Assembly: GCF_001547895.1 (NCBI RefSeq)
Contig: NZ_AP014627.1
Location: forward strand, 995,501 to 1,059,500
From: Pseudomonas sp. Os17
GTDB lineage: Bacteria > Pseudomonadota > Gammaproteobacteria > Pseudomonadales > Pseudomonadaceae
DNA: 64,000 nt
Reading direction: 5' to 3'
The notes beneath the pieces are model-generated. The model was not told the origin of the DNA. It was given only the letters and a program-made list of their open reading frames with translations, and searched no databases. Position numbers and translations under genes: made by a program. Shown here in pieces: positions 7,937 through 14,381 of the stretch (position 1 is the stretch's first letter; every line of letters starts with the position of its first letter).

Positions 7937-8741
7937 GGTGGCCTCATGATTTGTTGTCATTTTTGGTGTAGAGGGCGACCTTGTGAGTCGACCCGCCGAT
8001 ACTTATGCAGGCCCCATACCCAATGCAAGATGCGGGGCTGTCACAAGTCTCAAAGAGTGGAACGAACGTACAGGAATGACGCATTTGTATAAAACTTGAC
8101 GCATTTGACCGTTTGCGCGGGGTGTTTCTGGTGCATACGTCGCCTTTTTCTTGGGCAGGCAGGGCGGGCCGTGCCTCCAATGGGTGCGTCGCTGGCGCGG
8201 GTGCCGACCGGCTGCCGCCAGGCCCTGGCTGGCGCACACAGGGGCGCGGCGCATTCGCCTGAGCGGATGACGGTGTTCGTTTGGTTAGGGGAGGCCGTGG
8301 GAGACGGATGCCCGGGACCTTGCAGGCGATGGCGAGTGAACAGCGCATCGTCGGCGGTGTGGGAGTCTTGGCTCGCAGTGAGGTTGTCACTGTGGAGGTT
8401 GCGGGAGGCGTTCGACCGTCCGCAGGGGTGGGTCAGCCTCGTTGTTTGCCAAACCTGAAGCGCAAAGGTCTTACACATGCAAACCTCATTTTTTCTTCTT
8501 CTAGGGCAGATCTGAGGATTGGCCTTGTGGGCCGTGGCAACTCGCCTTGCTATGGGGCGTTGATCCAGCCCCATTGACCCTGTGCGGCGACGGCGATCGC
8601 TTGTTATGTGATTGATTGTCGATTCGCCGATGCCGAAATTAAGTCATGCTGAAATCGTGGTCAACGAAAATTAAGCCTCACTAACATTTCTCTGCGCAGC
8701 AGTGCCGCTTGTGAGGTTCCATTGACGGCTGTGGACTTGGC
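7937..8741 (-). other. 805-base gene-free leader between psdR and the dppA genes
   Basis: Several overlapping open frames exist on both strands (about 80 to 170 codons) but they are rich in Arg, Pro, Thr and His, lack domain signatures and convincing ribosome sites, and exclude one another. I see no structural gene. The region contains a 20-base-period direct repeat (8077-8107) and an A/T-richer block near 8635-8695 with two near-copies of a CGAAATTAAG-like word. In P. aeruginosa the dipeptidase gene mdpA lies on the other side of psdR; no such gene is visible here. It probably carries the dpp promoter and a long untranslated leader, or a small RNA. Confidence 0.5.
8077..8107. promoter_or_regulatory. 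Two direct repeats spaced by two helical turns, candidate dpp operator
   Basis: The 11-base word TGACGCATTTG occurs at 8077-8087 and exactly again at 8097-8107, a 20-base period. A TATACA-like minus-10 candidate on the minus strand lies between the copies. It is about 140 bases upstream of the first DppA-like ATG. Repeats on one DNA face are what a dimeric repressor such as the PsdR-type protein encoded next door might read, but this is inference. Confidence 0.4.
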
Positions 8742-9305
8742 TCAGGCCGCCGAATGATCGTCGAACAGGCCCATGGTGGTGACGGTCAGCACTTCCGCCG
8801 GGCCAGGGCCTGCATTGGCCAGGAAATGGCTCTTGGTCGCGTCGAAGTGCACCGAGTCTCCGGCACTCAGCGGGTATTGCTGACCTTCGATGGTGTAGAC
8901 GATCTGCCCGGAAAGCACGTACGAAAACTCCGAACCGTCATGGGAGATCAGCTCCGACTGATAACCCACCGGTATGTTCATCTTCACCGCATTGATCAGG
9001 TTGCCGGGAAAGGAACTGGACAGCCGTTCGTAGGCCAGAGGCTGGCCCTCGATGGTGTAGCGCACCCGCTTGCCGTCGTGGGAGTCGGGCTGCGCCTGAA
9101 TCGGCTGGTCGAACAGGGCGTTCAGGGGAACGTTCAGAGACTTGGCAATGTTGACCAGGGAGGAGATGGAGACCCCGGTGAGGTTGCGTTCTGCTTGGGA
9201 GAGAAAACTGGCGGTCAGTCCCGATTCACTGGCGATCTGACGCAAGGTTTTCTTGGCGGCGCGGCGATAGCGACGCAGGCGTTCGCCGATGCGATCTGCG
9301 GTCAT
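8742..9305 (-). CDS. psdR: XRE-cupin transcriptional regulator, PsdR type (repressor of dipeptide use)
   Basis: A 187-residue regulator. Residues about 5-60 form an XRE helix-turn-helix (RIGERLRRYRRAAKKTLRQIA, then SGLTASFLSQAERN), and residues about 110-180 form a small cupin barrel (SHDGSEFSYVLSGQIVYTIEG, YPLSAGDSVHFDATKSHFLAN) that may bind an effector. The start at 9305 removes 26 upstream residues without family character. PsdR of P. aeruginosa represses the dpp peptide uptake genes and a dipeptidase gene, and its loss improves growth on casein. The position beside the dpp genes on the same strand supports the name. A TATACT minus-10 and repeated GATGTTA words lie upstream. Confidence 0.82.
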   Translation of the reverse strand: MTADRIGERLRRYRRAAKKTLRQIASESGLTASFLSQAERNLTGVSISSLVNIAKSLNVPLNALFDQPIQAQPDSHDGKRVRYTIEGQPLAYERLSSSFPGNLINAVKMNIPVGYQSELISHDGSEFSYVLSGQIVYTIEGQQYPLSAGDSVHFDATKSHFLANAGPGPAEVLTVTTMGLFDDHSAA

Positions 9306-9331
9306 TGACGAGACTCTTATAGGAAAGGCGC

Positions 9332-9395
9332 AGTATACCCGGCGGACGTCAGTAACATCTGACCTGCCCCATACCGGGGCCATAACTCTAACATC
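9332..9395 (-). promoter_or_regulatory. psdR promoter with two GATGTTA words
   Basis: Reading toward psdR, TATACT at about 9334-9339 is a good minus-10. The word GATGTTA occurs at 9353-9359, at or beside the minus-35 position, and again at 9389-9395. The repeat overlapping the promoter suggests autoregulation; the protein that binds is not shown by the sequence. Confidence 0.4.
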
Positions 9396-9439
9396 AGCGA
9401 ACCGAGTTCCCCGGGTTCGGATTGAAATAGTTGGTAATG

Positions 9440-9480
9440 AAAAACGGCGACAACCTTTCTGCAGAAGGTTATCGCCGCTG
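9440..9480 (-). terminator. Rho-independent terminator of the SIMPL-domain gene
   Basis: On the minus strand, a stem of CGGCGATAACCTTC with GAAAGGTTGTCGCCG closes a 4-base TGCA loop and is followed by TTTTTC. It lies about 20 bases after the stop at 9499. Confidence 0.85.
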
Positions 9481-9498
9481 GAAGAGGCAGGGAAAGGG

Positions 9499-10215
9499 TT
9501 ACGGCATCAGCACTTCGATGGCGCCATCGGCGGTCATGCTGACCTGGCTGGTGCCGGCTTCCACTTCCGGAGTCACCGGTGCCGAGTCCATGCTGGCGGC
9601 CTTCATCATCATCGGCGCGCGCATGTAGGGCTGTGGATAACCGTTGCTGTTGAGGTTCAGGTTGACGATCTTGTAGCCCTTGCCACCCAGGGCATCGGTG
9701 GCCAGTTGCGCGCGGGCCTTGAACGCCTTGACCGCGTCCTTGAGCAGGGCATCTTCGCTGGCCTTGCGGGTCGGATCGGCGATGGCGAAGTCCATGCCGC
9801 CCATTTTCAGGTCGCCCAGCAGCTCACCGGTGAGCTTGGACAGCGCGGCGAAGTCGGAGCTTTCCAGACGCAGTTCGGCGCGTTCACGCCAGCCGGTGAT
9901 CTTCTGCCCCTTGCCGTCGTAGATCGGGTAGCTGTTGCGGTTGCCCTGGCGCAGGGTCACGTCCTTGACCTGGCGGGCCTGCTCCAGGGCCTTGTTCATG
10001 GTGGTGGTGATTTCCGTGGCGAGCTTGGCCGGGTCGCTGTTCTGCGATTCGCTGTAGAGGGTCACGATCATCAGGTCGCGGGCCACTTCCTGGCTGACTT
10101 CGGCGCGCAGGGAAATCTGGTTGTAGTGCAGTTCATCGGCGGCCAGGGCGGGCAGGCTGGTGAGCGTGCCGGTGCTGAGGGCCAGAAGGGCGAGGCTGCG
10201 ACTGAAATGCTGCAT
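9499..10215 (-). CDS. SIMPL-domain (DUF541) periplasmic protein
   Basis: Encodes 238 residues with a signal peptide (MQHFSRSLALLALSTGTLTSLPALA). The mature part is a single SIMPL/DUF541 domain, recognisable by the strand pattern AEVSQEVARDLMIVTLYSES, then LEQARQVKDVTLRQGNRNSYPIYDGKGQKITGWRERAEL-type sequence, and a C-terminal strand near VNLNLNSNGYPQPY. The start at 10215 has a GGAG site 6-9 bases upstream. SIMPL proteins form ring-like periplasmic assemblies; their biochemical role is not settled. It has its own terminator and is transcribed away from roxSR. Confidence 0.8.
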   Translation of the reverse strand: MQHFSRSLALLALSTGTLTSLPALAADELHYNQISLRAEVSQEVARDLMIVTLYSESQNSDPAKLATEITTTMNKALEQARQVKDVTLRQGNRNSYPIYDGKGQKITGWRERAELRLESSDFAALSKLTGELLGDLKMGGMDFAIADPTRKASEDALLKDAVKAFKARAQLATDALGGKGYKIVNLNLNSNGYPQPYMRAPMMMKAASMDSAPVTPEVEAGTSQVSMTADGAIEVLMP

Positions 10216-10282
10216 GGAAACTCCTTGAGTGCGGTCCGCAGGGTTGATCCCGACCTGCGTGAAACCTTCAGACAGGTAAGGC

Positions 10283-10350
10283 AGTGGCAAGTTTCAAGCC
10301 GCAAGCGGCAAGCCACTACGCTTGTAGCTGAAAGCCTGCGGCTTGCAACT
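10283..10350. repeat. Intergenic repeat with inverted arms, CAAGCCGCAAGCGGC family
   Basis: The spacer between the SIMPL gene and roxS contains inverted arms around CAAGCCGCAAGCGGCAAGC and GCCTGCGGCTTGCAAC. A related arm set is found at 55236-55322 after hisC. It matches the style of a dispersed Pseudomonas intergenic repeat. Confidence 0.5.
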
Positions 10351-10445
10351 GTTTTTCTGTGACGCTTTGCCGCAGTTTTGCCTGCGTCGGCGGCTGCTTG
10401 GTTATACTCCCGCCGATTGCCCTGGAGCGCTCATCAGGAGAGCTC

Positions 10446-11708
10446 ATGCTCGCCCCCGTAAAATTGCTGTCCGCCACCCGTCAGAATCTCTGGCGGCTGA
10501 CCTTCATCCGCACCCTGGTGCTGGCCGCTCAGGCCGGTTCGGTAGGGCTCGCCTATTGGCTGGACCTGTTGCCCCTGCCCTGGCTGCAACTGGGCGTGAC
10601 CCTGATGTTTTCCATGGTGCTCTGTGCCTTCACGGCCATCCGCCTGCGCACCTCGTGGCCGGTGACGGAGCTGGAATATGCCCTGCAACTGGCCTGTGAC
10701 CTGTTTATCCACAGCGTGCTGCTGTACTTCTCCGGGGGGTCCACCAACCCCTTCGTCTCCTATTACCTGGTGCCCCTGACGATCGCCGCCGTGACCTTGC
10801 CCTGGCGCTATTCGGTGGTGCTCTCGGGAATTGCGCTGACGCTCTATACCTTGCTGCTGGCCCGCTTCTACCCCTTGCAGACCTTCCCCATCGCCCGGGA
10901 AAACCTGCAGGTCTATGGCATGTGGCTGAGCTTCGCCCTGGCGGCAGCAGTGATCACCTTCTTCGCCGCACGCATGGCCGAAGAGCTGCGCCGCCAGGAA
11001 GAGCTGCGGGCGATCCGCCGCGAAGAGGGGCTGCGGGATCAGCAATTGCTGGCCGTGGCGACCCAGGCCGCCGGCGCCGCCCATGAGTTGGGTACACCGC
11101 TGGCGACCATGAGCGTATTGCTCAAGGAAATGCGCCAGGACCATCCCGACCCGCTGTTGCAGGATGACCTCAGTGTGCTCCAGGACCAGGTCAAGCTGTG
11201 CAAGGAAACCCTGCAACAGCTGGTGCGCGCCGCCGAGGCCAATCGCCGGCTGGCGGTGGAGATGCAGGACGTCACCCAGTGGCTGGACGAAGCCTTGAAT
11301 CGCTGGCACCTGATGCGCCCCGAGGCCAGCTACCGCTTTCATCTCCTGGGAGAGGGGCCGGTGCCGCGCCTGGCGCCGCCGCCGGACCTGACCCAGGCCT
11401 TGCTCAATCTGTTGAACAATGCAGCCGATGCCTGTGCCGAGGGCCTGGAAGTGCGCCTGGACTGGGATGCGGAAAACCTCACCATCAGTATTCGCGACCA
11501 CGGCGCCGGAGTACCCTTGGCCATCGCCGAGCAGATCGGCAAGCCGTTTTTTACCACCAAGGGCAAAGGCTTCGGCCTGGGCCTGTTTTTGAGCAAGGCC
11601 AGCGTGACCCGTGCTGGCGGCTCAGTGAAACTCTACAGTCATGAGGAAGGCGGAACGCTCACTGAGCTGCGCCTGCCCCGTGCCGCCCGAGGAGACGACC
11701 ATGAGTGA
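10446..11708 (+). CDS. roxS: Redox-sensing sensor histidine kinase RoxS (RegB/PrrB family)
   Basis: A 420-residue membrane histidine kinase. About six hydrophobic segments fill residues 18-175. The quinone-sensing RegB motif GGSTNPF is at 97-103, the H-box with phospho-acceptor His is AAHELGTPLA (H213), a cysteine at residue 252 (VKLCKETLQQL) fits the redox-active Cys of RegB, and the ATP-binding N-box NLLNNAADA and glycine-rich GLGLFLSK follow. The ATG at 10446 has an AGGAG site 6-10 bases upstream. RoxS senses respiratory redox state and controls RoxR, which in Pseudomonas tunes terminal oxidases including the cyanide-insensitive oxidase. Its last 8 bases overlap roxR. Confidence 0.93.
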   Translation: MLAPVKLLSATRQNLWRLTFIRTLVLAAQAGSVGLAYWLDLLPLPWLQLGVTLMFSMVLCAFTAIRLRTSWPVTELEYALQLACDLFIHSVLLYFSGGSTNPFVSYYLVPLTIAAVTLPWRYSVVLSGIALTLYTLLLARFYPLQTFPIARENLQVYGMWLSFALAAAVITFFAARMAEELRRQEELRAIRREEGLRDQQLLAVATQAAGAAHELGTPLATMSVLLKEMRQDHPDPLLQDDLSVLQDQVKLCKETLQQLVRAAEANRRLAVEMQDVTQWLDEALNRWHLMRPEASYRFHLLGEGPVPRLAPPPDLTQALLNLLNNAADACAEGLEVRLDWDAENLTISIRDHGAGVPLAIAEQIGKPFFTTKGKGFGLGLFLSKASVTRAGGSVKLYSHEEGGTLTELRLPRAARGDDHE

Positions 11709-12261
11709 AGAGATCCAAGTCGAAGGCGAAGAACTGCCGCATCTGTTGCTGGTGGACGATGACGCCACCTTTACCCGGGTCATGGCCCGGGCCATGAGCC
11801 GGCGGGGCTTTCGTGTCAGTACCGCAGGTTCTGCCGAGGAGGGCCTGAGCATCGCCCAGCAGGATCTGCCGGACTACGCCGCGCTGGACCTGAAGATGGA
11901 CGGTGACTCCGGTTTGGTGCTGTTGCCCAAGCTGCTGGAGCTGGATCCGGAAATGCGTGTGCTGATCCTCACCGGCTACTCGAGCATTGCGACAGCGGTG
12001 GAGGCGATCAAGCGCGGCGCCTGCAACTACCTGTGCAAGCCGGCGGACGCCGATGATGTGCTGGCCGCACTGCTCTCCGAACACGCTGACCTGGACACCC
12101 TGGTGCCGGAAAACCCGATGTCCGTGGACCGCCTGCAATGGGAGCACATTCAGCGTGTGCTGACCGAGCACGAAGGCAATATCTCCGCCACCGCCCGCGC
12201 GCTGGGCATGCATCGCCGCACCTTGCAGCGCAAACTGCAGAAGCGCCCCGTCCGTCGCTGA
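11701..12261 (+). CDS. roxR: Response regulator RoxR (RegA/PrrA family)
   Basis: Encodes 186 residues: an N-terminal receiver domain (LLLVDDDATFTRVMARAM, phospho-acceptor Asp 63 in ALDLKMDGDSGL, conserved Lys 113 in CKPAD) and a C-terminal Fis-type helix-turn-helix (GNISATARALGMHRRTLQRKLQK). The start overlaps the roxS end by 8 bases with a GAGGAG site, so the two are translationally coupled. This short two-domain layout, without an AAA+ domain, is typical of RegA/PrrA/RoxR. Phosphorylated RoxR binds DNA to adjust respiratory oxidase genes. Confidence 0.93.
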   Translation: MSEEIQVEGEELPHLLLVDDDATFTRVMARAMSRRGFRVSTAGSAEEGLSIAQQDLPDYAALDLKMDGDSGLVLLPKLLELDPEMRVLILTGYSSIATAVEAIKRGACNYLCKPADADDVLAALLSEHADLDTLVPENPMSVDRLQWEHIQRVLTEHEGNISATARALGMHRRTLQRKLQKRPVRR

Positions 12262-12302
12262 ACCGCGACTGAACGAATGTCCGCCGGACATCGTGAAAAA
12301 GC

Positions 12303-12326
12303 GAGCCGATCTACTAAGATCGGCTC
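12303..12326. other. Perfect 10-bp inverted repeat between roxR and the YddA-like gene
   Basis: GAGCCGATCT and AGATCGGCTC are separated by ACTA. On the plus strand no U-run follows; on the minus strand the stem is followed by GCTTTTTC, a terminator-like arrangement, although no minus-strand gene lies just upstream. It ends 33 bases before the next ATG, so it could be an operator or a hairpin ending roxR mRNA. Confidence 0.5.
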
Positions 12327-12359
12327 AATGCTTGTCCTCCTTCCAATCGAGCCTCAACG

Positions 12360-14087
12360 ATGAATCAGAACGCTGAATACTCTGCGGTCAACGATGCTGT
12401 GCGCGGTCAATTCTTCCGACGGGTCTGGGCCATGATCACTCCTTACTGGCGCAGTGAGGAAAAGGGCAAGGCCTGGTTGCTGCTGATTGCCGTGATTGGC
12501 TTGTCATTGTTCAGCGTGGCCATCTCGGTGTGGATCAACAGTTGGTACAAGGACTTCTACAACGCCTTGCAGAAGAAGGACGAGGCGGCCTTCTGGAGCC
12601 TGATCCTGTATTTCTGCGGGATCGCCGCGGTGGCAATTCTGGGGGCGGTTTATCGTCTCTACCTGACCCAGATGCTGACCATCCGCTGGCGGGCCTGGTT
12701 GACCGAAAGACACTTTGCCCGCTGGCTTGGCAACAAGAACTACTACCGGCTGGAGCAGGGCGGCTACACCGACAACCCGGACCAGCGGATTTCCGAAGAC
12801 CTCAACAGCTTCACCAGCAATACCCTGTCCCTGGGCCTGGGGCTGATTCGCAACCTGGTCAGCCTGGTGTCGTTCTCGATCATTTTGTGGGGCGTGTCCG
12901 GCAGCATCGAGGTGTTCGGCTACACCATTCCCGGCTACATGTTCTGGTGTGCGCTGGTGTATGCCGCCGTCGGCAGCTGGCTGACCCACTTGATCGGACG
13001 TCGCTTGATCGGCCTCAACAACCAGCAACAGCGTTTTGAAGCCGATCTGCGTTTCTCCATGGTGCGGGTCCGGGAGAACGCCGAGAGTATTGCCCTGTAC
13101 GACGGTGAGAAAAACGAAAACCAGCGCCTGAGCAGCCGCTTCGGCAAGGTCTGGCACAACTTTTGGGACATCATGAAGGTGTCCAAGCGCCTGACCTTTT
13201 TCACCGCCGGCTACGGTCAGATCGCGATCATCTTTCCGTTCATCGTCGCCGCGCCGCGCTACTTCGCCGGCAAGATCGAACTGGGCGAGCTGATGCAGAT
13301 CAACTCGGCCTTCGGCAACGTCCAGGAGAACTTCAGCTGGTTCATCAGCGCCTATTCGGATCTGGCCGCCTGGCGCGCCACCTGTGATCGTCTGCTGAGC
13401 TTTCGTCAGGCCATGAGCGAAAACGAAGAGTGCCCGCCGGCAATCGATGTGCAGCATCAGGGCGAGCAATTGCAAGTGCGTGACCTGAGCCTGGACCTGG
13501 CAGACGGCCGTCATCTGCTGGCCGGAGCCCAGATGACCGTGAATCCCGGCGAGCGGTTGATGCTCAGTGGCCGCTCCGGCAGTGGCAAGAGCACCTTGCT
13601 GCGCGCCATGGGACGGTTATGGCCGGCAGGACGTGGCAGCATTCTGCTGCCCAATCAGCGTTACCTGTTCCTGCCGCAGAAACCTTACCTGCCCATTGGC
13701 AGCCTGCGTGACGCCTTGAGTTATCCACAAGCCGGCGACAGCTATGCCCAGGAGCGTTATGCACAGGTCCTGGAGACTTGCCGCCTGCCGCACCTGGTTG
13801 CGCGCCTGGACGAAAGCAACCACTGGCAACGCATGTTGTCCCCGGGTGAACAGCAGCGTCTGGCCTTTGCCCGGGCGCTGCTCTATGCGCCGCAATGGCT
13901 GTACATGGATGAGGCGACCTCGGCCATGGATGAGGAAGACGAGGCCAGCCTGTACCAGGCACTGATCGATCAACTGCCGGGCTTGAGCATTGTCAGTGTC
14001 GGCCACCGCAGCAGTCTCAAGCGTTTCCACCCGCGGCATGTGCGCATCGAGCAGGGGCATCTGCAGGAGCAGGTTGTCACCGCTTGA
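12360..14087 (+). CDS. ABC transporter with fused permease and ATPase, SbmA/BacA-YddA family
   Basis: A 575-residue protein with N-terminal membrane helices (residues about 35-320) in an SbmA/BacA-like fold, including the family stretch WRAWLTERHFARWLGNKNYYRLE followed by NPDQRISEDL. The C-terminal ATPase has Walker [11 protein letters not shown], a signature region LSPGEQQRLAFARALL and Walker B WLYMDEATSAMDEEDE. Relatives include YddA and the vitamin B12 transporter of mycobacteria; substrates of the Pseudomonas protein are not known to me. The ATG is poorly preceded by a ribosome site. It stands alone downstream of roxR, separated by an inverted repeat. Confidence 0.85.
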   Translation: MNQNAEYSAVNDAVRGQFFRRVWAMITPYWRSEEKGKAWLLLIAVIGLSLFSVAISVWINSWYKDFYNALQKKDEAAFWSLILYFCGIAAVAILGAVYRLYLTQMLTIRWRAWLTERHFARWLGNKNYYRLEQGGYTDNPDQRISEDLNSFTSNTLSLGLGLIRNLVSLVSFSIILWGVSGSIEVFGYTIPGYMFWCALVYAAVGSWLTHLIGRRLIGLNNQQQRFEADLRFSMVRVRENAESIALYDGEKNENQRLSSRFGKVWHNFWDIMKVSKRLTFFTAGYGQIAIIFPFIVAAPRYFAGKIELGELMQINSAFGNVQENFSWFISAYSDLAAWRATCDRLLSFRQAMSENEECPPAIDVQHQGEQLQVRDLSLDLADGRHLLAGAQMTVNPGERLMLSGRSGSGKSTLLRAMGRLWPAGRGSILLPNQRYLFLPQKPYLPIGSLRDALSYPQAGDSYAQERYAQVLETCRLPHLVARLDESNHWQRMLSPGEQQRLAFARALLYAPQWLYMDEATSAMDEEDEASLYQALIDQLPGLSIVSVGHRSSLKRFHPRHVRIEQGHLQEQVVTA

Positions 14088-14093
14088 GGGCGC

Positions 14094-14171
14094 TGCCGGC
14101 AGGGCGTCGCTGGCCCCAGGCTCATGGCGTAGCCATGGCGCTGAGGCCGTTTCGCGGGCAAGCCCGCTAGG
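14094..14171. repeat. REP-like degenerate repeat between converging genes
   Basis: The spacer contains a short palindrome CATGGCGTAGCCATG and the REP half-element TTTCGCGGGCAAGCCCGCTA (about 14150-14169). It separates two converging transcription units and may contribute to termination. Confidence 0.45.
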
Positions 14172-14176
14172 GGCGA

Positions 14177-14368
14177 TCAGGGCTGATGGAGGATCGAACG
14201 GTCGACGCGGACGGCCAGTTGGCCGCTGCCCGGCTTGGCGTTGAACACCACCTTGCCGTGTTCATCCACGCGGGCCCGGGCAATGGGCGCGCCATTGAGC
14301 AACAGCTCCAGCGGTGCATCCTTCAGGGATTGGCCGGAGGCCAGTTGCAGGTTCAGGTTGATTGTCAT
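14177..14368 (-). CDS. Small conserved-looking protein downstream of the phospholipase C-like gene
   Basis: Encodes 63 residues, starting MTINLNLQLASGQSLKD and ending VRVDRSILHQP. The pattern of alternating hydrophobic residues and LLLNGAPIARARVDEHGKVVF suggests one small beta-sandwich domain. There is no signal peptide and no membrane segment. An AAGGAC site lies 9 bases upstream of the ATG, and the gene begins 13 bases after the stop of the phospholipase C-like gene, so the two form one unit under the same LexA box. I do not recognise its family; an immunity, chaperone or structural partner role is possible but unproven. Confidence 0.6.
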   Translation of the reverse strand: MTINLNLQLASGQSLKDAPLELLLNGAPIARARVDEHGKVVFNAKPGSGQLAVRVDRSILHQP

Positions 14369-14381
14369 GGTGATGTCCTTA

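Noticed and set aside
8050..8577. Overlapping open frames of 80-174 codons on both strands in the dpp leader
   Set aside because: They exclude each other, lack ribosome sites and domains, and have Arg/Pro/Thr-biased composition.
8632..8685. Near-repeat CGAAATTAAG / CGAAAATTAAG considered as a second operator
   Set aside because: It lies downstream of the psdR stop, far from any start codon on the minus strand, and the copies are imperfect; kept only as a note in the leader description.
10434..11501. A 355-codon minus-strand frame opposite roxS
   Set aside because: Gln/His-rich mirror of the kinase gene; the plus-strand protein is unambiguous.
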